Of a DNA stretch of 64,000 nt, positions 40,096 through 53,395 are shown piece by piece. This stretch comes from Comamonas composti DSM 21721 (GTDB lineage Bacteria > Pseudomonadota > Gammaproteobacteria > Burkholderiales > Burkholderiaceae_C): NCBI RefSeq assembly GCF_000429845.1, contig NZ_AUCQ01000001.1, forward strand, positions 34,637-98,636, read 5' to 3'. The notes under the pieces were generated by a model that saw only the letters and a program-made list of their open reading frames with translations, was not told the DNA's origin and made no database searches. The position numbers and the translations under genes were made by a program. The first letter of the stretch is position 1. Each line of letters begins with the position of its first letter.

Positions 40096-40401
40096 TCAGT
40101 ACTGCAGTTCGGGGGAAGCCAATACCTGGTGGGCCACCACATCCAGCACGGGATGGGGAAGCTCCTGGCGGTCTATCCAGACCTTGGGGGTAAAGCTGCC
40201 GCGCAAGGCCACGGCATCGCCCTCAACGAGGCAGCGCAAACGCTCGCAGGCCTCGGTATCAAACGCCACGACATTCACCGGCACCGAAGATCCATCGGAG
40301 GCCTCGGAGCGCATGCGCGCCACCATGAAGGGGCGACGATTGCGATCACTGCGGTGCTCGGGCGTACCGGTCAGTCGGCCGGTAATCAATCCATCCATCA
40401 T
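40096..40401 (-). CDS. Small OB-fold (single-stranded DNA-binding-like) protein
   Basis: Protein of 101 residues. It begins MMDGLITGRLTGTPEHRSDRNRRPF and continues with VARMRSEASDGSSVPVNVVAFDTEACERL and EGDAVALRGSFTPKVWIDRQ, the strand order of a half-length OB fold as in PriB or the N-terminus of SSB. The C-terminus (VLDVVAHQVL) is also SSB-like. It lacks the acidic tail of true SSB. The frame is open upstream to 40557, but the SSB-like start favours 40401. Related short proteins occur in Comamonadaceae; I infer single-stranded nucleic acid binding. Confidence 0.65.
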   Translation of the reverse strand: MMDGLITGRLTGTPEHRSDRNRRPFMVARMRSEASDGSSVPVNVVAFDTEACERLRCLVEGDAVALRGSFTPKVWIDRQELPHPVLDVVAHQVLASPELQY

Positions 40402-40469
40402 CTGAGAAAAGTAAGAAAAAGATTCGTTGCAAAAAGCGCCGATTGTAAACTGATCCGCCCCGGCAAGAC

Positions 40470-40502
40470 GGGAGCCAGGCCCCCGAAAGCCCCCTGGCTC
40501 CC
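40470..40502. terminator. Strong hairpin between the GGDEF gene and the OB-fold gene
   Basis: Perfect 10-bp stem GGGAGCCAGG/CCTGGCTCCC with a 13-base loop. No T run follows. It could end the diguanylate cyclase transcript or lie in the leader of the OB-fold gene. Confidence 0.4.
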
Positions 40503-40646
40503 GCCTTGGCGCAGGCGCGTCGGCCACCTCGGCTTGCGCCCGCCACGGCCACCGCAAGCCCTGCCGAGGCCGCCAGCAGGCGGTGGCACTTTTGCGGAGT
40601 CAATGGATTCAAAAAACCGGATCGGATAGCCCTGGCTGCTCAGGTG

Positions 40647-42206
40647 CTAACTCTCCACACGATTCCTGCCGCCGTGTTTTGCCCGGTAAAGCATTTCATC
40701 CGCGCGCTTCAAGACTGCCGACATGTCCTCGGAGTCCTCAGGCCAGCTCGCAATGCCCAGAGAGATGGTGATCTGCCCCACGCCCTCGAAGTCTGCAGAC
40801 GCGACGCGCTGGCGCAGTCTCTCGGCAACCTGCAATGCCGCCGGCTTGTTCGTGCTCGGCAAAATGACGAGAAATTCCTCGCCCCCCACCCGGCAGGGCA
40901 GATCATCCACGCGGGAAACCGCTTTCATGTGCCGGGCCAGCTCGCGCAGCACCAGATCGCCCGCGCCGTGCCCGTGGCTGTCATTGACCTTCTTGAAATG
41001 ATCGATGTCTATGGAGATGACTGAAAAGGGCAGCCCGGAGAGCTGATGACTCTGGAGAGCTGCCTCCAGGCCACGGCGATTGGCCAGATGGGTCAAAGGA
41101 TCGGTTTCCGCATCTTCGCGCAGGCGCCGGATTCTTTGATGGAGCAAGGAAACTCCGAGCAGCATGGCCTTCTTCAACTCCTGGGATTCGAAATACCAGG
41201 ATCTGATTTTCTGGATCCGGCTCTCTGCCCCGGGCTCGCCCATGGTCTGCGCGCCATCGGCGAGCATTCTCAAGGGCCTGGCCACCTGTTTCGCGCACCA
41301 CCATATGAGCACGAATGACAGCAAGGCCATGGGCAATGTCTTGGAGAGCACCTGCCACATCAAGGCCTCCAGAGGCGCCAGAGTGATCTGCATCGGCCTT
41401 TGGGCAACCACACCCCATCCCGTGGCCGTCACAATCGCATAGCCGGCCACCATCTCCACGCCATGGCTGTTGCGCACGACCTCGCTGCCCGACTGCCCTT
41501 TGGCGATCTTCTCGATCACGGCATTCCCCGAAACCGTGCTCCCCACCCTCTTTACATCGGGGTGGTAAATCAGCTTGCCATGGGAGTCCACGACATACAG
41601 ATAAGAGCCGTCCTTGTGATAATGCTGTCCCAGCAGACGATTCAAAATACTTTCCTGATTCAGATAGATTGTTCCGCCTATAGCGCCGAGATATTCTCCA
41701 CTCTTGCTGAATATGGGATGAGAAATAAAAACCAGCAGATTGCCTATGCTTGAGACATAGGATTCGCTAACCATGGGCTCTTTTTGCTCCATGGCCTCCA
41801 ATACTCCTGGCGAACTCAGCTTCCTGCCTGTCAGGCTCAAGGTTTCCGGCGACGAGGCCAGCACGTTCGCCTGGGCATCCAGAATGACGACCGAATTGAA
41901 GCTGTCCGTCTGGGTCTTCAGTCTTTCAGCCTCTTCCCTCAAGCGGCCTGCGTCATCGAAGTGATCCCCGATGATGCTCGAGCTCACCGAAAGCTGCTGC
42001 CTCGCCAGCTTGAGAAAATCATTCGTGCTTTTTGCCAGCTTGGTTGAATAAACCAGATTGCTTTGCATGACGCTATCTATCAGCTGCTGACGCTGGACAG
42101 AATAGGTCGCATAAAACGTATTTACCAGAGAAACGAAGGCACTGGCCATCGTCAATAATATTATGAGGCGCCGCAGATCCATTCTCAGGATGGATTTGTT
42201 CTTCAT
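40647..42206 (-). CDS. Membrane diguanylate cyclase with Cache sensor
   Basis: Makes c-di-GMP. The 519-residue protein has an N-terminal membrane segment (about 12-33), a periplasmic double-Cache-like sensor (about 40-280, with AIGGTIYLNQESILNRLLGQHYHKDGSYLYVVDSHGKLIYHPD in family-typical order), a second membrane segment near 293-310, a HAMP-like linker and a C-terminal GGDEF domain. The active site reads GGEEF, and RVDD five residues before it is an intact inhibitory I-site (RxxD), so product inhibition is expected. DPLTHLANRRGLE and SIDIDHFKKVNDSHGH are typical GGDEF motifs. It stands alone on its strand. Confidence 0.92.
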   Translation of the reverse strand: MKNKSILRMDLRRLIILLTMASAFVSLVNTFYATYSVQRQQLIDSVMQSNLVYSTKLAKSTNDFLKLARQQLSVSSSIIGDHFDDAGRLREEAERLKTQTDSFNSVVILDAQANVLASSPETLSLTGRKLSSPGVLEAMEQKEPMVSESYVSSIGNLLVFISHPIFSKSGEYLGAIGGTIYLNQESILNRLLGQHYHKDGSYLYVVDSHGKLIYHPDVKRVGSTVSGNAVIEKIAKGQSGSEVVRNSHGVEMVAGYAIVTATGWGVVAQRPMQITLAPLEALMWQVLSKTLPMALLSFVLIWWCAKQVARPLRMLADGAQTMGEPGAESRIQKIRSWYFESQELKKAMLLGVSLLHQRIRRLREDAETDPLTHLANRRGLEAALQSHQLSGLPFSVISIDIDHFKKVNDSHGHGAGDLVLRELARHMKAVSRVDDLPCRVGGEEFLVILPSTNKPAALQVAERLRQRVASADFEGVGQITISLGIASWPEDSEDMSAVLKRADEMLYRAKHGGRNRVES

Positions 42207-42378
42207 AAAAACCCCAATAACACCTCAGACAATCAAGAAAAGCCCGAGAAATGTATGGGATATTGGTTTCGCATATCTCTCGAAGCAGGAGCACTCTACT
42301 TCACAGGTCAACATCCTTGAAAAAATTGACCCTGCCCGAAAAAGTGTCAATTTTTTACAAAAACTGCCGAGACCAGGG

Positions 42379-43349
42379 CTAACGGTTTTCAAGCCCCCAG
42401 TGGCGCAACCCCGGCAGCGCCGCCCGGGCGGCCTCGTAGCCCGCATCGATTGCTTCACGTGCGCGGTGAAAGTCCAGCAGGCCCAGCTGCGCCAGCCGGG
42501 GCGCGATCACGAGCTCGGGTGGATCGCCGGCCAGGCGGCTGCGCGTGATGCGCATCTGCATGATGTTCACGCTGACCATGACCACGTCGAGCAGGGAAGG
42601 CGTGGGCGGCAGGCTGCTGGTGACCTCGTCGCTGCGCGGCTGACCCGGCATCCAGGACATCACGCCTTGCTGCAGCCTGCGCATCCAGGCCATGTTCTGG
42701 GCCGGCTCTTCGGCGTCCGGCACGGCCTGTTCTCCATCGGGCAGCTCAGTCTCTTGCTCGCCCTCCAGCGGTCTCAGGTGACGGCGCATGATGTCGGCAT
42801 TCAGATCCACGGCGATCACGATGTCGGCCCCCATGGCACGCGCCAAAGAAGTGGGAACGGGATTGACGATGCCGCCGTCCACGAGCAGCCGCTGATCGCG
42901 GTACACGGGCGTGAACAGACCCGGCAGCGCGATCGAGGCGCGCACGGCATCCGCAATCGAGCCCTTGCGCAGCCAGACCTCGGCGCCCGAATGCAGGTCC
43001 GTGGCCACGGCACCGAAAGGCGTGGCCAGGTCTTCGATGGCCGAATCCACGAAATTCTCGCGCCAGAACGAGATCAGCTTCTCGCCCTTGAGCATGCCGC
43101 CTGTGATGTTGAAGTCCATGAAGCCCAGCACCTTGCGCATGCCCAGCCCCAGCACCCAGTCCTCGAAACGCTGCATCTCGCCAGCCGCATACGAGGCCCC
43201 GACCAGCGCTCCGATGGAGGAGCCGCAGACGATGTCGGGCTTGAGGCCCGCCTCCAGCAGCGCGCGCAGCACGCCGAAGTGCGCCCAGCCACGTGCCGAA
43301 CCACTGCCCAGAACCAGGCCCAGCTTGGGCTTGCGCGGCACCAAAGGCA

Positions 43350-43350
<1 letters not shown>
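42379..43350 (-). CDS. Patatin-like phospholipase (RssA-like)
   Basis: Serine lipid acyl hydrolase of 323 residues. The oxyanion-hole loop GSGSARGWAH, the nucleophile Ser45 in GSSIG and the dyad aspartate in LLVDGGIVNPVP are all present. There is no signal peptide. The ATG at 43350 shares its A with the ligA stop codon (TGATG); the codon before it is a TTG. It is the last gene of the smc-zipA-ligA unit and is probably translated by coupling. The biological substrate is unknown. Confidence 0.88.
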
Positions 43351-46756
<3,406 letters not shown>

Positions 46757-46805
46757 GACAGGAAACGGCAATCCAACCGGGATTCAAAAATTTGCGGGCA
46801 GGCTC

Positions 46806-49800
46806 TCAGGATAGCTCAGCCATGGACAGGGCGGACTCCATATCCACCGCCACGATGCGAGAAACGCCTTGTTCCTGCATGGTCACGCCGATCAACTGCT
46901 TGGCCATTTCCATGGCAATCTTGTTGTGGCTGATGAACAGAAACTGCGTGCCGCTGCTCATGCTGGCCACGAGCTTGGCATAGCGCTCGGTATTCGCATC
47001 GTCCAGCGGCGCGTCCACCTCGTCGAGCAGACAGAACGGCGCGGGGTTGAGCTGGAAGATCGCGAACACCAGCGCAATCGCGGTCAGCGCCTTCTCTCCG
47101 CCCGAGAGCAGATGAATGGTCTGGTTTTTCTTGCCCGGGGGCTGGGCGATGACCTGCACGCCCGAGTCGAGGATTTCGTCGCCCGTGATCACCAACTTGG
47201 CCTGGCCGCCGCCGAACAGCTCGGGGAACATGCGGCCAAAGTGCCGGTTCACGGTCTCGAAGGTCCCGGACAGCAGCTCGCGGGTTTCGGCGTCGATCTT
47301 GCGGATCGCCTCCTCCAGCGTGTCCATGGCCTGGGTCAGGTCCAGCACCTGTGCGTCCAGAAAGGTCTTGCGCTCGCGCGCCAGCGTCAGCTCATCGAGC
47401 GCCGCGAGGTTGACCGCGCCAAGCGCCGCAATCTCGCGGTGCAGCCTGTCGATCTCGCCCTGCAGGCCGTGCAGGCGCACATTGGCTTCGGCAATCGACT
47501 GGGCCACGGCAGCCAGATCAGCCCCGGCTTCTTCAAGAAGATTCGCATACTGCTCCAGCCCCAGGCGTGCGGCCTGCTCCTTGAGCTGGAATTCGGTAAT
47601 GCGCTGACGCAGCGGGTCCAGCGCTTTCTCCAGCGACTGGCGGCGCTCGTCGCTGGCGCGCAGCTTGTTGGTCAGGTCGTCGTATTCGCTGCGGCGCGCG
47701 GCCACGGCCTGCTCGCGCTGCATCTTCAGATCCAGCGCATCCTGCAGGCCGCCCTGGGCCGCGGCATCCGTCAGGCGCGCAAGCTCGTCCTGGGCACGCT
47801 GCTGCTCTTCGGCCAGGGAGCGCGCCTGCTGGCTTGCAGTCTCTATCGTGCGGCTCAGCTCGCCTCGGCGCGCCTCCAGACTGCGACGCGAGAAAGTGGC
47901 CTCCTGGGCCTGGCGCTCGAGCGTGCGCAATTGCTCGCGCGATTCGTTGAGGCGGCGCTCGGCCTCCAGCACCTTGTCGCCCAGTTGGGCATGGCGCTCC
48001 TGGCTGTCGGCCAGTTGCATGTCCAGCTCTTCAAACCGGGCCTCGGCAGTCACGCGCCGCTCCTCGATATCCGACAGCTGGGCCTCGACTTCCGACAGGT
48101 CGGCGCTGATCTGGGCATTGCGCGCCCGGGCCTGCTCGGCCATCTGGGACAGGCGCAAGGTCTCCACCTGCAGCTCGTGGGCCCGGCTCTGCGATTCGCT
48201 GGCCTCGCGCCGCGCCGAGACCAGGCGCTGCGAGGCCTCGGCATAAGCGCTTTCGGCGCGCACCAGGGCCGAGCGCGATTCGTCGGCGATCAAGGCCTGG
48301 GCACGTACCTCCTTTTCCAGGTGCTCGATTTCCTGGGCCCGGGCCAGCATGCCCGACTGCTCCGAGTCCTGGGCATAAAAGCTCACGCTGTGCTGGCTGA
48401 CCGCATGGCCCGTGGGCACATACACCGTCTCGCCGGGCTGCAGTTGGGCCCGCAGAGCCAGGGCCTCGTCCAGCGTGGCTGCGGTATGGCAGCCGCTGAG
48501 CCAGTTCGTCAGCACGGCCAGCAGGCCCGCATGGTTTACGCGCAACAGATCCGACAGCCGTGGAAAGCGCCCGCCCTCCGGGGCCTGGGCCGCCTGGGGC
48601 GGACTGAAGAATGCCAGCCGCGCGGGCGGCGCGTCCTGCCCGCCTGCGCCCAGAAAGCCGCGCACCATGTCCAGGCGCCCGACTTCGAGCGCGGCCAGGC
48701 GCTCGCGCAGCGCAGCTTCCAGCGCATTCTCCCAGCCGGGCTCGATGGCGATGCGGCTCCACAGGCCTTGCATGCCGTCCAGACCGTGCTTGGCCAGCCA
48801 GGGCTGGAGCTTGCCATCGGTCTTGAGCTTTTCCTGCAAGGCCTTGAGGGCTTCGAGCCGCGCCGACAGATCCGCCTGGCGCGCAGCTTCCTGGTTCACG
48901 GCCTGCTGGCGCTCGCGCCGCTCTTCGTCGAGCTGGGGCACGGACTCCTGCAGCTCGTTGAGCACGGCGTCCGCCATTTCGGCCAACTCCTGGGCTTCGG
49001 CCAGCTGGGCCTGGAGGTTGGCCAGACGCGCCTCGTCAGGCGCCTGCAAGGCATTGCGGTCGGCGCGCAGGCGCTCGAAGCGGCCTTCGAGCTGGCGGCG
49101 CTGCTCTTCCAGGCTGCGCTGCTCGGCAGCCAGCACCTGGATTTGCTGCTGCACCTGGACCACGCTGGTGCGCTGCTCGGTATCGGCTTTTTGCGCGGCG
49201 CGCAGCCCGTCCTCCAGATCGGGCAGGCGCATGCCCTGCTCTTCGACCTGGGCAGCCAACAGCTCGGCCTGCTCCTCGGCATCCATGCCCGCACCTTCGA
49301 GGTTTTCTATCTCGCCCCGGGCCTCTTCGCTGCGGTTGTTCCACAGCAGCACCTGCTCGGCCAGTTGCTGCAGGCGCTGCTGCACGCGCTGGCGGCCTTC
49401 GACCACGTAGCGGATCTCGGCCTCCAGCCGCCCGACCTCGGCCGTGGCCTCGTAGAGCTTGGCCTGGGCCTGGTTGACCTGGTCGCTGGCGTCGTAATGC
49501 GCCTGGCGCAGGGTCTCCAGCCCGCTTTCGTTGTTGCGGATGTCGGCCATGCGCTCTTCGAGCTCGTTGACGGCCTTGAGGCCTTCGATGCGCACACTGT
49601 CCTGCTCGACCTCGGCATCGGCCTTCTTCAGAAACCACAGCTGATGCTGCTTGAGCGTGACCTGGTCATTGAGCGCGTTGTACCGGGCCGCGACCTCGGC
49701 CTGCTTTTCGAGCTTTTCGAGGTTGGCATTGAGCTCGCGCAGAATGTCTTCCACACGCGTGAGGTTCTCGTGGGTCGCCGAGAGCCGGTTCTCGGTCTCG

Positions 49801-50333
49801 CGCCGGCGCTCCTTGTACTTGGAGACGCCTGCGGCCTCCTCCAGAAAAAGGCGCAGCTCTTCGGGCCGGGACTCGATGATGCGGCTGATCGTGCCCTGGC
49901 CGATGATGGCGTAGGCGCGCGGCCCCAGGCCCGTGCCCAGGAAAACGTCCTGCACGTCGCGCCGGCGCACGGCCTGGTTGTTGATGAAGTAGCTGCTGTT
50001 GCCCTCGCGCGTGAGCACGCGCTTGACCGCGATTTCCGCGAACTGCCCCCACTGTCCGCCCGCGCGGTGGTCGCTGTTGTCGAACGTGAGCTCCACGCTC
50101 GCGCGGCTTGCAGGCTTTCTGTGCGTCGTGCCGTTGAAGATCACGTCCTGCATGGACTCGCCGCGCAGCTCGCTGGCCTTGGACTCGCCCAGCACCCAGC
50201 GCACGGCGTCCATGATGTTGGACTTTCCGCAACCATTGGGCCCGACCACGCCGACCAGTTGGCCGGGCAGCACGAAGTTGGTGGGCTCGGCAAAGGACTT
50301 GAAGCCGGACAGCTTGATCGAATTCAGGCGCAC
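46806..50333 (-). CDS. smc: Chromosome segregation protein SMC
   Basis: Large ABC-type ATPase of 1175 residues that organises and separates chromosomes. Walker A GPNGCGKSN at 31-39; then the globular head, coiled coil from about 170 to 500, a hinge around 515-640, the returning coiled coil to about 1010, and the C-terminal head with signature LLSGGEKALTAIAL and Walker B PFCLLDEVDAPLDDAN. The length and order are those of bacterial SMC. scpA and scpB are not in the window. A 1157-codon open frame on the opposite strand is a composition shadow. Confidence 0.97.
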   Translation of the reverse strand: MRLNSIKLSGFKSFAEPTNFVLPGQLVGVVGPNGCGKSNIMDAVRWVLGESKASELRGESMQDVIFNGTTHRKPASRASVELTFDNSDHRAGGQWGQFAEIAVKRVLTREGNSSYFINNQAVRRRDVQDVFLGTGLGPRAYAIIGQGTISRIIESRPEELRLFLEEAAGVSKYKERRRETENRLSATHENLTRVEDILRELNANLEKLEKQAEVAARYNALNDQVTLKQHQLWFLKKADAEVEQDSVRIEGLKAVNELEERMADIRNNESGLETLRQAHYDASDQVNQAQAKLYEATAEVGRLEAEIRYVVEGRQRVQQRLQQLAEQVLLWNNRSEEARGEIENLEGAGMDAEEQAELLAAQVEEQGMRLPDLEDGLRAAQKADTEQRTSVVQVQQQIQVLAAEQRSLEEQRRQLEGRFERLRADRNALQAPDEARLANLQAQLAEAQELAEMADAVLNELQESVPQLDEERRERQQAVNQEAARQADLSARLEALKALQEKLKTDGKLQPWLAKHGLDGMQGLWSRIAIEPGWENALEAALRERLAALEVGRLDMVRGFLGAGGQDAPPARLAFFSPPQAAQAPEGGRFPRLSDLLRVNHAGLLAVLTNWLSGCHTAATLDEALALRAQLQPGETVYVPTGHAVSQHSVSFYAQDSEQSGMLARAQEIEHLEKEVRAQALIADESRSALVRAESAYAEASQRLVSARREASESQSRAHELQVETLRLSQMAEQARARNAQISADLSEVEAQLSDIEERRVTAEARFEELDMQLADSQERHAQLGDKVLEAERRLNESREQLRTLERQAQEATFSRRSLEARRGELSRTIETASQQARSLAEEQQRAQDELARLTDAAAQGGLQDALDLKMQREQAVAARRSEYDDLTNKLRASDERRQSLEKALDPLRQRITEFQLKEQAARLGLEQYANLLEEAGADLAAVAQSIAEANVRLHGLQGEIDRLHREIAALGAVNLAALDELTLARERKTFLDAQVLDLTQAMDTLEEAIRKIDAETRELLSGTFETVNRHFGRMFPELFGGGQAKLVITGDEILDSGVQVIAQPPGKKNQTIHLLSGGEKALTAIALVFAIFQLNPAPFCLLDEVDAPLDDANTERYAKLVASMSSGTQFLFISHNKIAMEMAKQLIGVTMQEQGVSRIVAVDMESALSMAELS

Positions 50334-50480
50334 AGTGCGTAGCGGATAGGTTTAGCGGCGTCGAGAGGACCGGGTGGGGTTGAACAAACAGTCACGGATG
50401 ATAACGCGCCCCATGGGCCGGCATGGCTCACCCCGGTCAAGGCCCGGCACAAATGCCGTATCAGAAGAAAAAAATGGGTC

Positions 50481-50529
50481 TTTTTGGCCTCTAGCCCTTA
50501 CCCAGAAAGCGCTACCAGCTACTTTAAAA
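50481..50529. repeat. Partial copy of the palindromic intergenic repeat
   Basis: TTTTTGGCCTCTAGCCCTTA with AAGCGCTACCAGCTACTTTAAAA forms one arm pair of the family seen at 2793 and 39969, with several substitutions. It lies between smc and ynfA; the rest of 50334-50576 shows no gene. Confidence 0.5.
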
Positions 50530-50576
50530 GGAGCATTTTATTCAGGGTTGGCAAGCGACGCTTGCAGCCCTGCAGG

Positions 50577-50909
50577 TCAAAGCTCGCGCGGCGCAAACGC
50601 GATCAAGCCCATGCCCACGAGACAGACCAGCACGCCGGCCCAGTCCCAGGCCGTGGGCTTGATGCCGTCGACCAGCCACAGCCAGACCAGGGCCACCGAG
50701 ACATAGACCCCGCCATAGGCCGCATAGACCCGGCCGGCCGCAGCCGGATGCAGGGTCAGCAGCCAGACAAAGGCCAGCAGGCTGAGTGCTGCCGGCAGCA
50801 GCAGCCAGACGCTGGCGCCCTGGCGCAGCCAGAGCCAGGGCAGATAGCAGCCAAGGATCTCGGCCACTGCCGTGGCCGCAAACAGGCCCAGGGTCTTGAG
50901 AACGCTCAT
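50577..50909 (-). CDS. ynfA: YnfA/UPF0060 small membrane protein
   Basis: Inner-membrane protein of 110 residues with four membrane segments, beginning [25 protein letters not shown] and including the family block [20 protein letters not shown]0060 proteins resemble small multidrug resistance exporters; an efflux role has been suggested for some. The ATG overlaps the stop codon of the upstream c-di-GMP gene by four bases (ATGA), so it should be translated with it. Confidence 0.88.
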   Translation of the reverse strand: MSVLKTLGLFAATAVAEILGCYLPWLWLRQGASVWLLLPAALSLLAFVWLLTLHPAAAGRVYAAYGGVYVSVALVWLWLVDGIKPTAWDWAGVLVCLVGMGLIAFAPREL

Positions 50910-53131
50910 TGCACACCACCCAGGTCCTGGGACCGGCCCCAGGTCTGAGGCATGGGCTGCTGGGCTGCCAGTTGCACCAGGGCCTCGAAGCGCTCCACAG
51001 GCACCGGGGGACTGGACAGAAAGCCCTGCCACGCATGGCATTGATGGACTTCAAGAAAGCGGCGCTGGGCCTCGGTCTCCACGCCTTCGGCCATGACCTG
51101 CAGGCCCAGGCTGGTTCCGAGGGCAACAATGGTGCGCGCGATGGCTGCATCGTTGGCGTCGCTGAGCACATCGCGCACAAAACTGCTGTCTATCTTGAGC
51201 TGGTCCAGCGGCAGGCGCTTGAGATAGACCAGCGATGAATAGCCGGTGCCGAAGTCGTCCAGGGCAAAGCCCACACCGTAGGCCTTGAGCTGGGCCATCT
51301 TGGCCGCCGTGTCGTCCATGTCGGAGAGCAGCAGGCTCTCCGTGAGTTCGAGCTTGAGTCGGTAGGGGTTCACGCCATGGGCGTTCATGGCCTGCAGCAC
51401 CTGGTCGACGAACTGGTCCATGTGAAACTGGCGCGCGCTCACATTCACGGCCAACACCATCTCCTGCATCTGCGGAAGGCGCGACCAGGCCTGCAACTGG
51501 CGGCAGGCCTCGTTGAGCACCCACTCGCCGAGCGGCTGGATCAGGCCGGTCTCCTCGGCCAGGGGAATGAAGGCATTCGGCGAAATAAAGCCCCGGCGCG
51601 GATGCTTCCAGCGCAGCAGGCCCTCGGCGCCCACGATGCGCCCCCGTTCGACCTGGGGCTGGTAATGCAGCACGAACTGGCTCTGGGCCAGCCCCTCGTG
51701 CATTTCCTGCTCCATGGCCGTGCGTGCGCGCAGCACGGCCTGCAGCTCGGGATCGAAAAACTGCAAGGTATTGCGACCCTGGCCCTTGGCCTGGTACATG
51801 GCCATCTCGGCGCCTCTGAGCACCTCGTCGGAACCCATGTCCTGGTCGCCAAAGATATTGATGCCCACACTGAACGTGACCCTGCAGGACTGCCCGACCA
51901 CCGAGAAGGGCTCGCGCAAGGCGGCGCGCATGCGCTGGATCTCGCCCTCCAGATGGGCTGCCGCCTGTACGGAGTCGGCACCCAGATCCTCGAACAGCAT
52001 GACGAAATCATCGCCCCCATAGCGCGAGATCGTGACCGTCTCGCCCCAGAGCTGCACCAGCCTCTGACCGATCTGCCGCAGCAGGGCATCGCCCTTCTCC
52101 AGTCCCAGGGAGTCGTTCAGGCTCTTGAAGTTATCGGCATCGAGCAGCAGCACGGCGCCACAGCGCAGGCGCCGCCGGCTCGATCCCAGACATTGCTGCA
52201 GCCGGTCGACGAGCAAGCGCCGATTGGGCAGGCCTGTCAAGGGATCGTAGAAAGCCAGGCGGTGGATCTCTTCCTCGGCCAGCTTGTACTGGCTCTGGTC
52301 CTGAAGAATCAGCAGGCAGCCCTCATCCAGCAGCAGCCCTCCGACCATGATGCAGCGGCGCACCCCGTCGCGCCCTCTGAGCTCATACTCCTCGGGCTTG
52401 AGCGCGCCTGCTGTCGGATCCTCGCTGCGGGGACGGCTTCTCTCGGCCTCAAGACGGCGCTGCATGCGCTGCACTTTTTGCGGATCGCCCTCCATGGCGC
52501 CCCACCAGCTTTGCCAGTCCATGCTCGGCCATCGGCTGCCATGACCGGCCAGACGCAGAAACTCGTCGTTCCAGTACGCAAAGCGCCCGCCCGTCTCGAC
52601 CATGGCCAGCCCCAAGGGCAGGCGCTGAATCACGCTGCGCAAATGACGAACGCCATCACTGCGCAGTTGACGCAGCAGATAGCGGTCGCTTGCATCCTGG
52701 ACCAGGGACAGCAAGCGAACGCCTTCCTCGCCTTCACTGAGTACGCAGACATGAATATCCACCCAGACCAGCTCGCCGCTCTTGCAACGCAGGCGTCGCT
52801 CAAGATGCAACTCCTTGAGCTCCCCAACTGCCATGCGCCGCATGAGCTCCTTATCGCCCTCGACTTCATCGGCATGCAACATGTCCAGAGCCTGCATCTG
52901 GCGCAGTTCCTGGGCCGTATAGCCGACGATGTCGCAAAAGCGCCGATTGACCTGCAGCAACCGGCCCTGGCCGGCATCCACATGGGCCACGCCCACTGCA
53001 GCCTGCTCGAACAATTGCCCGAAACGCGCCTCCGCCTCGCGCAAGACCGCCGTGGGCCTACCGCCTGCGCCATGGCGCCGGCTCCAAAGCGACCGAATGG
53101 CTACAAGCATGCGCTGTGGCAAAGAGGACAT
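50906..53131 (-). CDS. PAS-GGDEF-EAL protein, likely c-di-GMP phosphodiesterase
   Basis: Cytoplasmic protein of 741 residues with two PAS domains (about 35-150 and 165-290), a GGDEF domain and an EAL domain. The cyclase site reads GGDDF instead of GG[DE]EF, so synthesis is doubtful. The phosphodiesterase site seems complete: the EAL position is EGL in [11 protein letters not shown], followed by [36 protein letters not shown] and WQGF. Start at 53131 (MSSLPQRM); the frame is open further. It overlaps ynfA. The 264 bases upstream (53132-53395) hold its promoter and nothing else that I can name. Confidence 0.85.
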   Translation of the reverse strand: MSSLPQRMLVAIRSLWSRRHGAGGRPTAVLREAEARFGQLFEQAAVGVAHVDAGQGRLLQVNRRFCDIVGYTAQELRQMQALDMLHADEVEGDKELMRRMAVGELKELHLERRLRCKSGELVWVDIHVCVLSEGEEGVRLLSLVQDASDRYLLRQLRSDGVRHLRSVIQRLPLGLAMVETGGRFAYWNDEFLRLAGHGSRWPSMDWQSWWGAMEGDPQKVQRMQRRLEAERSRPRSEDPTAGALKPEEYELRGRDGVRRCIMVGGLLLDEGCLLILQDQSQYKLAEEEIHRLAFYDPLTGLPNRRLLVDRLQQCLGSSRRRLRCGAVLLLDADNFKSLNDSLGLEKGDALLRQIGQRLVQLWGETVTISRYGGDDFVMLFEDLGADSVQAAAHLEGEIQRMRAALREPFSVVGQSCRVTFSVGINIFGDQDMGSDEVLRGAEMAMYQAKGQGRNTLQFFDPELQAVLRARTAMEQEMHEGLAQSQFVLHYQPQVERGRIVGAEGLLRWKHPRRGFISPNAFIPLAEETGLIQPLGEWVLNEACRQLQAWSRLPQMQEMVLAVNVSARQFHMDQFVDQVLQAMNAHGVNPYRLKLELTESLLLSDMDDTAAKMAQLKAYGVGFALDDFGTGYSSLVYLKRLPLDQLKIDSSFVRDVLSDANDAAIARTIVALGTSLGLQVMAEGVETEAQRRFLEVHQCHAWQGFLSSPPVPVERFEALVQLAAQQPMPQTWGRSQDLGGVQ

Positions 53132-53395
53132 GGAGTGGATTGGGCGGTAAACAGAGTCGTCGCAGGAGCAGGCAGACTCTAGCCCAAGAGCAGGAGCCGC
53201 CTTCACGGAACTGAGCAGGCAGGAACGAAACCAGAGCAGGCCCGGGAACCGATCAAGATCAGTTCATGCAGACCCCATCCTACAAGAGCTCCATACGAGA
53301 CTGGCCGTACACGGAATGAATAGATACCGTGTTAACCCCTAGAAATAGCAGACAGCCATGGTACTCGATACAAATACCCTTGACCTCCAACAACT

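Noticed and set aside
46869..50342. 1157-codon open frame on the plus strand
   Set aside because: It mirrors the whole smc gene. Composition is His, Gln, Leu and Ala rich as usual for antisense frames of high-GC genes, with no domain and no ribosome site.
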